From Planctomycetales bacterium 10988 (GTDB lineage: Bacteria > Planctomycetota > Planctomycetia > Pirellulales > Pb10988): DNA of 64,000 nucleotides. The stretch is taken from the NCBI GenBank assembly GCA_009664345.1, contig CP043547.1, positions 5,298,709 through 5,362,708 on the forward strand, written 5' to 3'. Each line of letters starts with the position of its first letter. Positions within the stretch are counted from its first letter, which is position 1. Positions 17,021 through 25,896 of the stretch are shown here, piece by piece. The notes under the pieces are model-generated. The model saw only the letters and a list, made by a program, of their open reading frames with translations. It did not search any database and was not told where the DNA came from. A program made the position numbers and the translations under genes.

Positions 17021-19894
17021 TTACTGCCGTGAGGTAAGGTCGGCTTCCTCTGTGAAGGAGTCTTCGTTTTCGTCTTCTTCCGAAGCTTCCTTGGAGGAGG
17101 GATTTGCCGACGAGCTGCCTTCGGAACCGGTAGAGGCCCCGTTTGTCTGATGGATAGAATCTTCTGGCGAGAGGACTGCGTCGGAGTTTTCTTCCTGTTC
17201 GTCCTCGCTATTTACGAAGGTGACCTCAGCAGGTTTATCGACCGACAGGGTCATCTCGGCCGAGGAACCATACAGTTCATCGCCTGCATCATAGACAGGT
17301 TCGAGGTTATCCGAAGAGTCGGAAAGATCATCGGGAGATTCAGAGAAGGCCTCTTCCAAGAGTGACTGTTTCTGCTGGGAGTGCGGAGGTTCTTCCGGCG
17401 AGGCGGCTAGCTCTTTCACCAATTTTCGCAAGGCGTCGACGGACTCTTTGGACTCTTCTTCCTCCGAGGAAGGGTGATCGGTGAACTCAATCAGTTCTTG
17501 GCTCGGAGTGTGATGATTGGCGGATTCTCCATCGCCGGTGTCGTCTGAGGAATCTGAAAACGGAGAACCGAAGACTGACTCTTCTTGGGCAGAGTCCAGG
17601 AATTCCGCTTCGGGGGCATCCTCCAGTTCTCCGTCTGAATGGAAGCCAGTGCGGCCAATTCCATAGGTGGTCTTTTCAGCTTCGAAGGCATCCCAGGAAG
17701 GCGTCTCGCGTTCAACTTCAGGAGGAGCAGGAGCCGGAGTGGATTGAATCATGGCTTTGAGTTCCTCCGCCGAAGGAGACATGGCGGTTTCTTCACGTTC
17801 CACGTCGGAATCGATATCCGCTTCCGAATACTCGATCTCCGCCGATAGCTCATCGAGAAGCCCGGAGTTTTCAGAAATGGATTCTTCGGGGTGTGACTGC
17901 GGAGAAGGATTCGAAACCACCTCGATCGGCGATTCGGATTCCTTGTTCGCTTTTGGCTCCTCCTCGAACGGTTGGTTCTCTTCTGTCACTGAAGAAAGGT
18001 CCGAGGATGGATGATTCGGAACCTCTGCCAACTCCTCTTCGCGGAACTGCATGGATAGGGTGCGTTCCTCACTCGGCTCGGAATCAGAAATCGGAGCAGC
18101 CTCAGGAATACCCGCACCGGGGGCCATGTCTGAATCATCTTTGAGAACGGGCGATGAATTGGAAGCGTGCTCCAACAGGGCCGCTTCGCGTTCTCGAAGT
18201 TCCTCTTCCAAACGGTTCAAGTCCTGCTCGCGTTTGAGGACCTCTTCCATTCGCTTCCGCTCTTGCTCGACGACAAGCGTCAGCTTTTTAAGATGCTCCT
18301 TCATCTTCAAAGCCCGGGCTTTGAAACGTTCCTCGCGACTGCGGAGTTCGTGCTCACGTGCCTGGTAGACCCGGGTGCGTTGTTCTAGCATCTCTTCTAA
18401 TTTTCGGAAGCGAGCACGATTATGTTCGAAGTGTTGCAGGTCTACACTCAAGCGACGGTTGTGAACCTCCAGACGACTTTCGCGATGACGAATCTGACTT
18501 TCTTTTGCGGTGATGATCCGTTCTTTCCGTTCGATTTCCGCTTGTTGATCGTCGAGTTGGGCCGCCCGTTGTTTGAGTCGAGCCTCTCGACTACTCAGGA
18601 TTGACTCGCGGCCATCGAGGGCATCTCGCCGAGTATCCAGCTTTCTGCGAAGGGAGACCAAGTCTTCTTCGTTGAGAGAGCTTGGCTTGGAACCCGAGAG
18701 GGCTCCACTGGCCGAGTCGGAATAATTCAGCTCGTGACCGATATGGGAAAAGACCGTTGAGCCGGCTTCACCGGGTTGCCGAGGATTGGCCGAAAGCGAT
18801 TTCCAAGGACGTTCTTCCGAGGTGAAGTTCGTCGGGTCATCCTCACTCGGATGAATGCGAGAGGCCTCATCCAAAAATTGTTCGAGAACCTCGGCAAGTT
18901 CCCCAGCCGTTTGATAACGAAGCTGTGGCTTTTTGGCCATCATCTTGCGGATGATGATTTCCAATTCCTCGGGAACTTCCGGACGAAGATTCCGCAAAGA
19001 TTCCGGTTCCTCGAACTGATGTTGCATCAGCCGTTGGCCTTGGTTCCCTTCGTGAAAAGGGGCATGGCCTGCCAAAAAATAATAGAGCGTGCAGCCGAGG
19101 CTATAGATATCCGCTCGCGTGTCGACGTTATGGCTGTCGAGGGATTGCTCGGGAGCAATGAAGTCGATCGTTCCCACCAGGCGTTCGTTGTTCATCAGGG
19201 TGACCGAAGTCGCTCCCTCTTCACGAATCCGAGTCAGGCCCATATCCAACAGCTTGACGACTCCCCGCCGATCGACCAACAGATTCGCCGGTTTGATATC
19301 GCGGTGAATGATCCCGCGTTCGTGGGCATGTGCCAAGCCGCGAGCGGCCTGCCGGGTATAATCGACGGCATCCCAAATCGCGAGCGGGCCCGTTTTCTTG
19401 ACACGCGCTCGCAGGTCTTGACCCTCAACATATTCCAAGACGAGAAAGTGGAAATTCCCGTCTTTGGCAATGTCGTAAGCCCGCACGATATTCGGATGGT
19501 CCAAACGAGCAATCGCCCGGGACTCGACATAGAACCGATCGAGATAAGAAGAGTTTTCGGTGAGCGAAGGGGGCAGAACTTTAATGGCCACGCGGCGCTT
19601 CATTTGGAGATGTTCGGCTAAATAAATATTGCTCATTCCCCCGGTGGCAATGTGATCGAGCAATTTATAGTTGCCGAGAAAGAAGCCTTTGTATCGACCT
19701 AACAGGAGCTTTTGATGCTGCCAAGGCGTAACGAGATCAGCCGCTTGAAAGCGACGCGCAACGTAATCGCGATCAACGGCTTCCCCCTGAGCTTCTTGAA
19801 GGACTTTGGAAAGCACGGTTGAAACTTGATCGCGTGTCGCGAGTCCGCTATCGAGCAGACATTGGACGTATTCTTCAAGTTCGGATTTGCTCAT
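17021..19894 (-). CDS. Serine/threonine protein kinase with coiled coil and long acidic tail
   Basis: A 957-residue protein. Residues 1-70 are an N-terminal segment common before planctomycete kinases. The kinase domain spans about 76-340: Gly-rich loop (ATGGMSN), Lys105 (VAIKVL), HRDIKPANLL at 197-206, and DMG at 217-219 in place of DFG, as is frequent in this phylum; APEQ at 248-251. It should be active. Residues ~410-575 form a long charged coiled coil with heptad-like Arg/Glu-rich repeats. The last ~380 residues are very rich in Ser, Glu, Asp and Pro and probably disordered. No membrane segment is seen, so it should be cytosolic, unlike the usual membrane-anchored PknB type. Targets are unknown. 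It is divergent from the lipoprotein gene at 20348. Confidence 0.9.
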   Translation of the reverse strand: MSKSELEEYVQCLLDSGLATRDQVSTVLSKVLQEAQGEAVDRDYVARRFQAADLVTPWQHQKLLLGRYKGFFLGNYKLLDHIATGGMSNIYLAEHLQMKRRVAIKVLPPSLTENSSYLDRFYVESRAIARLDHPNIVRAYDIAKDGNFHFLVLEYVEGQDLRARVKKTGPLAIWDAVDYTRQAARGLAHAHERGIIHRDIKPANLLVDRRGVVKLLDMGLTRIREEGATSVTLMNNERLVGTIDFIAPEQSLDSHNVDTRADIYSLGCTLYYFLAGHAPFHEGNQGQRLMQHQFEEPESLRNLRPEVPEELEIIIRKMMAKKPQLRYQTAGELAEVLEQFLDEASRIHPSEDDPTNFTSEERPWKSLSANPRQPGEAGSTVFSHIGHELNYSDSASGALSGSKPSSLNEEDLVSLRRKLDTRRDALDGRESILSSREARLKQRAAQLDDQQAEIERKERIITAKESQIRHRESRLEVHNRRLSVDLQHFEHNRARFRKLEEMLEQRTRVYQAREHELRSREERFKARALKMKEHLKKLTLVVEQERKRMEEVLKREQDLNRLEEELREREAALLEHASNSSPVLKDDSDMAPGAGIPEAAPISDSEPSEERTLSMQFREEELAEVPNHPSSDLSSVTEENQPFEEEPKANKESESPIEVVSNPSPQSHPEESISENSGLLDELSAEIEYSEADIDSDVEREETAMSPSAEELKAMIQSTPAPAPPEVERETPSWDAFEAEKTTYGIGRTGFHSDGELEDAPEAEFLDSAQEESVFGSPFSDSSDDTGDGESANHHTPSQELIEFTDHPSSEEEESKESVDALRKLVKELAASPEEPPHSQQKQSLLEEAFSESPDDLSDSSDNLEPVYDAGDELYGSSAEMTLSVDKPAEVTFVNSEDEQEENSDAVLSPEDSIHQTNGASTGSEGSSSANPSSKEASEEDENEDSFTEEADLTSRQ

Positions 19895-20347
19895 GGTTCA
19901 CCCAAGCGGGGGTGCAAGCGAATTGCGTAGAGAGTGCGAGCAACCGATTCTTCGGTCGAGACAATAGCCTCTATCATACCTAGAAAAACCGGTTTCGACT
20001 ACTAACTATCTAGGGAAACCGTGACTTTTTGGAATCCTAGAAAAATTGCCCCAGTATGATTTTTTTCAAGATTCTCTTTTTTATGCTACGAACCTTGGTC
20101 CGAAATAGCAAAAGAATTATTTCCATTTACAAGCTTTCTTCTCGCGGAGATTTCAACTTGGCTTGCATTTTCTGAGCCAGTTCAGAAGTTTTCCGAATCA
20201 TCAAAACTTGACAACAAACCCATTGCGGCACGGCTTCACGTAAAGAACAATAGAAAGGCATGATGAAGGTTGCTCCCTGAACTACGGCTTCCGACAACCT
20301 TCAAAGATTCCGATTCGATACACTTAGCGATTCGCACAGCACTTCTT
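19895..20347. other. Divergent intergenic region, kinase / HEAT lipoprotein
   Basis: 453 bases, A+T-rich in the middle. It should contain promoters for the kinase gene (leftward) and the lipoprotein gene (rightward). A TTGACA occurs near 20207 but I found no convincing -10 box. No gene or RNA seen. Confidence 0.4.
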
Positions 20348-21781
20348 ATGATGAATACTTGCTCGACAAGATCGGCCTTCCTCTGGAAAGGGCTATTGCT
20401 TGGCGGTTGTCTTTTGGGCATCGTAGGCTGCGACCAGGGGATTCCTCCGCAGGGAACCTACGATGCCGATGGTAACAAACAAGGCAAATGGACGTACTTC
20501 TACAAAAATGGCCAACGGGAACGAGAAGGCAGTTTTCTGCAAGGGGTCGAAGAAGGAGAGTGGGTTTACTGGTATCCCAATGGGCAACGAAAACAAGCCG
20601 GTCAATTCGAGACTGGGCTGCGGCAAGGTAATTGGACTTTTTGGTATGAAAATGGCCAGAAATTCAAAGAGGGAAAATTCCAACGCGATCGCCAGGTCGG
20701 CAAATGGAACTTCTGGCATGAAAACGGACAGCGTGCCCGGAGCGGTGTCTATCAGGATGGAGCCGAGTATGGGGAATGGCTCGCCTGGAGCGAAGATGGC
20801 AAACCCTATAGTCAACTTTATGCAGGGCAAGGCCGGAGCGACTTGGCTCCGCTGATTCAAAAGCTGCAAACAGGTCCCCTCGCTTCCCGGCGTCAGGCAG
20901 TGTCTGAAATCGCTGAAGTCGGTAAACGAGCCGTGCCGGAATTGGTTTCTCTGTTGAGAGATTCCGACCAAGTCGCCCGGATGCTCGCCGCGGAAACCTT
21001 GGCGGAGATCGGCGATGAAAGCAGTCTTGCAGCGGGTGACCTTGTCCGGGCGTTTTCGGATCGTTCCCCCGAAGTCCGCGAAGCAGCAAGCGATGCCTTG
21101 GTTGCCATCGGAATGCCTTCGATCGAATATCTGGAACGGACCTTGGATTCAAACAATCCCGAAGTGCGACTGCTTTCCGCGGCAACCTTGGGGAAAATGG
21201 GAGAAATCGCCGCCTCGGCACTCCCGGCCCTTTCGAATAATTTGAAAGATCGTACACCAGCGGTCCGGCGAGGGGCCGCCTTGGCGATGGGGGCGATTGG
21301 GCCGAAATCCATTCCCTTTCTCCAAAAAGCAGTTCGCGACGACCTGCCGGAAGTCCGTATTCTCGCCATCGAAGGGCTTACCGGAATCCGAAGTCCGGAC
21401 CATCAAGCGGAAGTCGTCGGCTTGATGATTCCTGCCCTTTTTGACTCCGTTTCGAAAGTGCGTGACCAGGCTAGTCATTCATTAAGTCGGATCGGCGAAC
21501 CGGCCATCGACTCTCTTATTCGAGTTTTCTACTCAGATGAGGTGGAAGCGAACTTGGCTGCGGCGATTGCCTTGGCGGAGATTGGGCCGCCTGCCCTGCC
21601 TGCTTTGGAAGATGGATTGCAGAATTCTCGACTAAACGTCCGCATCTGGTCGGCGAACTCTTTGGGGAAAATGGGAGCCACGGCAAGGCCCTCGCTTTCG
21701 GCATTGGAAGCCATGGAACGCCAAGGAGGCGATGATGGGAAATACGCCAGAGATGCCATCGAAGCCATCCGCAATGATTAG
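20348..21781 (+). CDS. Lipoprotein with MORN_2 (YwqK-type) and HEAT repeats
   Basis: A 477-residue protein with a lipoprotein signal (hydrophobic stretch ending LLGIVGC, with Cys the lipid site). Next come five MORN_2-type repeats at about residues 35-160, each a variation on Gly-x-Trp-x-x-(Trp/Tyr)-x-x-Asn-Gly-Gln. The C-terminal 290 residues are HEAT/PBS-lyase-like repeats (AVPELVSLLRDSD, VRRGAALAMGAIG and so on). MORN_2 repeats are the fold of the so-called YwqK antitoxin family, but no toxin is adjacent, so that name should not be taken as function. It probably is a membrane-tethered binding scaffold. ATG 20348 or ATG 20351 can both be the start. Confidence 0.85.
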   Translation: MMNTCSTRSAFLWKGLLLGGCLLGIVGCDQGIPPQGTYDADGNKQGKWTYFYKNGQREREGSFLQGVEEGEWVYWYPNGQRKQAGQFETGLRQGNWTFWYENGQKFKEGKFQRDRQVGKWNFWHENGQRARSGVYQDGAEYGEWLAWSEDGKPYSQLYAGQGRSDLAPLIQKLQTGPLASRRQAVSEIAEVGKRAVPELVSLLRDSDQVARMLAAETLAEIGDESSLAAGDLVRAFSDRSPEVREAASDALVAIGMPSIEYLERTLDSNNPEVRLLSAATLGKMGEIAASALPALSNNLKDRTPAVRRGAALAMGAIGPKSIPFLQKAVRDDLPEVRILAIEGLTGIRSPDHQAEVVGLMIPALFDSVSKVRDQASHSLSRIGEPAIDSLIRVFYSDEVEANLAAAIALAEIGPPALPALEDGLQNSRLNVRIWSANSLGKMGATARPSLSALEAMERQGGDDGKYARDAIEAIRND

Positions 21782-21845
21782 CCCGTGTTGTCGCGAAATG
21801 GCACGCATGAGAACATGTTTCACAAGAAACGGAAGAAAGCCCTCG

Positions 21846-22583
21846 ATGAAGGAAACCACCAAACTCCAGACATCACGTCGCATCCCGAAGCTACTTCCAT
21901 TCGCATTCATTATCATTTGCTGTGCTTCGATCGGCTCCCCTTCTATTTTGATGGCCGCTCCTCCGGAAGAGAACCCCTACCGTCCGCCTGCCGGCAATTC
22001 GATCCAGGGTTATTTAGATCACTATCAAGTCTTGCTGGAAAAGCCGGAGATTCTCAAAAGCCGAAGTGCCTTTCGTTGGGGCCTCGCTGCTACCTTGGAA
22101 AAAATCCTCGAACACGGCGATGAGCTAGAGGACACCAAGCAAGAAACCTTTCAAAATCTTCAACTGAAAACACTGCGTGATCTCGCCGAAGCAAAGGACG
22201 AGGAAGCAGAGAAAGAACTCTTTCGTCTGGCGAGGACTTACGAAAAGAGCCCTTTCCAAAGCGTTCGCCAGGAAGCTCAATTGCTGCTTTGGGAAGAACG
22301 GTTGCGAGCGATTGAAGAGCCGGATCAAGCGACCCTACCCGAATTGTTGATTGATTTGAAGAAGTTTCTCGACACGCTGCCGGAACTCGGGGAACGTCAT
22401 TTGGAAGTCGCCTCACACAGCGTCCGCTTGATCAATGCCTTGGAAGATGAAGAGTTCGCTCCGGCGTTTTACGGGGTCTATGGGGAACTGTATGCCAAAA
22501 GTGAATACCGAGCCTTAAAAGCTTATGGCGAACGACTGCAAACCTTCGGCAAGAAGTTCGAGGCATCTTTGCAATCTGAATGA
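21846..22583 (+). CDS. Exported alpha-helical protein, unknown
   Basis: About 245 residues. A basic start (MKETTKLQTSRRIPK) is followed by a hydrophobic segment (LLPFAFIIICCASI) and a likely signal cut near LMAAPP; the rest is charged and helical, without a family I recognise. The start is uncertain: ATG 21846 gives a sensible signal peptide and has GGAAGAAAG upstream, but the frame runs back to ATG 21732 inside the preceding gene. It lies 64 bases after the HEAT-repeat lipoprotein and is probably co-transcribed with it, suggesting a shared envelope role. Confidence 0.7.
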   Translation: MKETTKLQTSRRIPKLLPFAFIIICCASIGSPSILMAAPPEENPYRPPAGNSIQGYLDHYQVLLEKPEILKSRSAFRWGLAATLEKILEHGDELEDTKQETFQNLQLKTLRDLAEAKDEEAEKELFRLARTYEKSPFQSVRQEAQLLLWEERLRAIEEPDQATLPELLIDLKKFLDTLPELGERHLEVASHSVRLINALEDEEFAPAFYGVYGELYAKSEYRALKAYGERLQTFGKKFEASLQSE

Positions 22584-22835
22584 TTTTCCGTCCAGAGGAA
22601 GCGAAATCATCTGTTGGCTAGACCTTGAAACCAAACTCCGCCTTCGTCACCTTCGCAAGACAGCTTGAATTTTTTTTGCCTCTTGCTTGTAACTTGCACA
22701 GCAGGAAATCTTCCGCAAAGAAACCCCTCTCTTTTGTACATTCTCTAAAATTCTCCTTTTAGCCAGAACTCCCAGACTTCCGATACTACCAAGCAGAATA
22801 CGTTGCCGTAGCTATCGAGGAGAAGGAGAGAAGGC

Positions 22836-25652
22836 ATGTTCAGAAGACAAGGAGGCGTGATTTGCGGATTGCTCATCTTAGGGTGTGCCTTCTATGTGCA
22901 AGTAAATCCAGGCGTAGTATGGAAACAACCCGAAGTTCCCAATACATGGCGGGAATTGGTCATCGAGTATCAGGACCATTTGCGATCTTCCGATTTCGCT
23001 CGGGAGGCTGCTCATATCTCGCTGGCGGATGTCAGCTCGATTGGGCCTTTGCTCCCGGTTCGTGAAGAAACGCAATCGCCGGAGCCGAACGTCAAACCGA
23101 CCTTTCATTCGGGAAAGCTCCGTTCACGAAACATAAAGCGTTATCAAAGTTATCCACCCTTGGGGCCGAGTGAAGCGAACCTTGCCCCTCGATTTAAACG
23201 CATCGAGTCTCAAACCTCGCAATCCTCCTCAGGGGAAGTGCTCTTGATCGCGGCTCGTCAGACTGGAAGAAACGCCTGGCAGCCAGGTGGGAAGCGGTCG
23301 CTGGGGAGCTTTGATCGTTCGATTGAAGATTTGAAATTGTCTCTGGAACAATCCGAGCAAAAGCTTTCCAAGAAGGCGGTCGCCAAAAATCATACAATCC
23401 TCTTTCTGCCGGAACTTGAGGAAATTTCGATTGCGGAAGTCGCTCGCCTAGAGAAAAAAGAGGAAGCGTCTTTCAGCAAGAAGGCGGTCGTGGCATCGAC
23501 GTCTGAGTCTTTGTTTCCTGTTCAAAAGCATGGCCCGTCGTTGATTGAACTTCTCAAGCCGCAGCTCGCCATGAAGAGTTCGACCGAGATCCGCTTGCCC
23601 GAGCAAGCCCCGCAGTCGGGATCGCGGTTCCTTCAGATGCAAGAGCGTCTTCCTTTCCCGGCGATGGGGTCGGAGTCCGCTCAGGGGAAAGCCGCTTCGG
23701 TCGCTCAAGAGAAGCAATCCACGTTGGCTCTCCTGACTCAAAAGTTAAAGATTCCGCAGATCACTCAACTCTATCCCGCTTTTGAATGGTCCCTCTCTGA
23801 ATCGTTGGAAACTCGATTGCAAGCCGAGAGCGGTCTCGCCGAAGTGGATTCCTGGAGCGAGGAATTGTTGGCCCAGATGCAACGAATGGCCCAGCGGTGT
23901 CACGATCCGCAGGAAGTTCAATACCGAGCGGACTACCTTCAGGAAATGCTGCAATCCGCCCGCGATTGGCAGGCTCCTGAGGGGACGCAGGGGGAAGAAG
24001 GGCGGATTCGTCGCCATTTGGTGATGCGGTGGTTGGAGACAAGTCTCGCCGCGGTTTCTTGTTGGCAAGCCCGCTTTGATTCCTTTCAAGGACCGACGGA
24101 AAATTGGAAATTGTTGACCGCTCAGCCGGAAGGGTTACCGGTTCCCTTCACACCGATTTCGCTCAAAGTTCGTACGCCTTCTGCGATTCCTCAAGGGATT
24201 GCCTTGGACCACATTAATGAGGCGATTACCGCTTGGGAAAGTGAACCAAGCCCGGAAAACTCCGAGCAACTGGCACTCTCGATCAAGGGGCTTCACGAAA
24301 GTGAGCGGCCCAATGAACAGAACCTTGGCCGGATTTTAGAGGATCACTACCGCAATCATAATCTCCGGGTGACGCTTCATATTGACCTTTTGCGTCGAGG
24401 ACTTCCGCAGGCGGAAAAGAGCCAACAACCGGTGCGTGAGCGATTGGCCGGGATTCCGGTTCGAGGAACGGCCTGGACCGATCAACAGTTGGATTTGACG
24501 CTCCAGCCGCATCCCAATCAGTTGCGAATGGTCCTGATGGCAAGAGGTGAAATCCTCTCGAATACCCAAAGCTTTAGCCCCCCCGTGACGGCCTATTCCT
24601 TTGGGCGAACGACCTTCCAAGCGGAGACGCCGTTGCAGTTTTCCGTTGAAGGTTGGAAGATCGACCCGACTCAGGTCAGCACCCACAACAACTCGCAACT
24701 CCGCTCGATGCGTTCGGAGTACGATCAAATTCCGATCGTTGGTGATATTGTGCAGAACATGGCTCGCCGTCGACATGCGGAATTACGCTCTCGCGTTCGT
24801 TGGGAAGCGGAATGGAAATCCGCTCAAAAGGTGGAAGCTCAAATCAATGAGCGAATCGAAGAGCAACTGGCCCAAGTCGCCGCGGATTTCCAAGAGAAAG
24901 TCCAAAAGCCTTTGGAAAGTGTGGGCATGAAGCCCGAGCGGACCCAGATGGAAACAACCGAGGAACGCGTTGTCATTCGCAGCCGACTGGCAACCAGCGG
25001 GCAACTTGCTGCCCATACCCCACGACCGTGGGCCTTGGCTTCGAACTTGGGAACGTTCCAGATTCATGAATCGGCGGTGAACAATGTTCTCGATCAAATT
25101 CCTTTCGAAGAGAAGACCTACAATCCTGAAGAATTGCGAGTCTTTTTGCGACAACAGTTCTCTTTGCCCGAGCAAGAACAAGGCGAGCAAGACCCTGAAC
25201 TTGGAGATGATGTCCGCTTTGAATTTGCGAAGAATGACCCCATTCGTGTACGGATTGAAGAGGAGGAACTCAAGCTCATATTGAAACTGGATCGACTCAG
25301 CAAGGGGTCGAGCGTTGCCGAAGATGTCTATGTGGAAGTCGGCTACCGTCCGGTTCGAGATGGTCGCAATATGCTGTTGGAACGAACGGATACTTTCCGC
25401 ATCGGCTTCGGTCGGGCTTCGTATCGATCCAAATTTGTCCTGCGAGCCGTCTTCACGAAGGTCTTCTCCCGCAGTAAAACGCTGCCGCTTCTCTCCAAGA
25501 CCTTTATGGAAGATGAGCGGTGGAATGACCTGGGCTTGGTCGCCGTTGATTTGCGAGAAGGTTGGATGGGCGTCAATCTCGGAAAAGTAGACGCCGACAC
25601 AATCGATTCAACTCCCAAGATTGCCAAAGATCGTACTGAAGAAGAAGAGTAA
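22836..25652 (+). CDS. Large exported protein of unknown function
   Basis: A 938-residue protein starting at ATG 22836 behind a strong AGGAGA site. The N-terminus has one hydrophobic segment (GVICGLLILGCAFYVQV), acting as signal peptide or anchor. A low-complexity linker (about residues 60-290) rich in Ser, Glu and Lys leads to a helical part (~300-560), a beta-rich part (~560-650), a coiled-coil stretch (~655-730, many Glu/Gln/Arg) and a beta-rich C-terminus. I recognise no domain. It is probably periplasmic and structural or binding. It is flanked by other envelope proteins and ends at an intrinsic terminator. Confidence 0.75.
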   Translation: MFRRQGGVICGLLILGCAFYVQVNPGVVWKQPEVPNTWRELVIEYQDHLRSSDFAREAAHISLADVSSIGPLLPVREETQSPEPNVKPTFHSGKLRSRNIKRYQSYPPLGPSEANLAPRFKRIESQTSQSSSGEVLLIAARQTGRNAWQPGGKRSLGSFDRSIEDLKLSLEQSEQKLSKKAVAKNHTILFLPELEEISIAEVARLEKKEEASFSKKAVVASTSESLFPVQKHGPSLIELLKPQLAMKSSTEIRLPEQAPQSGSRFLQMQERLPFPAMGSESAQGKAASVAQEKQSTLALLTQKLKIPQITQLYPAFEWSLSESLETRLQAESGLAEVDSWSEELLAQMQRMAQRCHDPQEVQYRADYLQEMLQSARDWQAPEGTQGEEGRIRRHLVMRWLETSLAAVSCWQARFDSFQGPTENWKLLTAQPEGLPVPFTPISLKVRTPSAIPQGIALDHINEAITAWESEPSPENSEQLALSIKGLHESERPNEQNLGRILEDHYRNHNLRVTLHIDLLRRGLPQAEKSQQPVRERLAGIPVRGTAWTDQQLDLTLQPHPNQLRMVLMARGEILSNTQSFSPPVTAYSFGRTTFQAETPLQFSVEGWKIDPTQVSTHNNSQLRSMRSEYDQIPIVGDIVQNMARRRHAELRSRVRWEAEWKSAQKVEAQINERIEEQLAQVAADFQEKVQKPLESVGMKPERTQMETTEERVVIRSRLATSGQLAAHTPRPWALASNLGTFQIHESAVNNVLDQIPFEEKTYNPEELRVFLRQQFSLPEQEQGEQDPELGDDVRFEFAKNDPIRVRIEEEELKLILKLDRLSKGSSVAEDVYVEVGYRPVRDGRNMLLERTDTFRIGFGRASYRSKFVLRAVFTKVFSRSKTLPLLSKTFMEDERWNDLGLVAVDLREGWMGVNLGKVDADTIDSTPKIAKDRTEEEE

Positions 25653-25684
25653 AGAGTACGGCTCTGCATTCTTCCTTCACCATC

Positions 25685-25727
25685 AAATCCCAGCCGCTCG
25701 CTCCCATCCGAGTCGCTGGGATTTTTT
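25685..25727 (+). terminator. Intrinsic terminator after the 938-residue protein gene
   Basis: AAATCCCAGC pairs with GCTGGGATT across a loop of about 20 bases and is followed by six T residues. Confidence 0.88.
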
Positions 25728-25881
25728 CGTTTCAAATGAGGGCGAAAAAGAAAACCCCACCCCTATATTCCCTTCGATCCTTGCGAGCGGACCCCCGAGT
25801 CGTCATCATCAGAATTACTTCTTTTCTGATTCTCGTCTTCCTGCTGGAACTTTCGTTCCATTCGAATAACAATAGAACCAC

Positions 25882-25890
25882 AGGAGGTGG
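25882..25890 (+). promoter_or_regulatory. Strong Shine-Dalgarno before a TTG start
   Basis: AGGAGGTGG lies six bases before TTG 25897. It argues for that start over ATG 25948, which has only a weak, distant GGAG. Confidence 0.65.
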
Positions 25891-25896
25891 ACCCTT

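Noticed and set aside
20348-21781. Toxin-antitoxin system suggested by YwqK-type repeats
   Set aside because: No toxin gene is adjacent, and the repeats are in a lipid-anchored HEAT-repeat protein.
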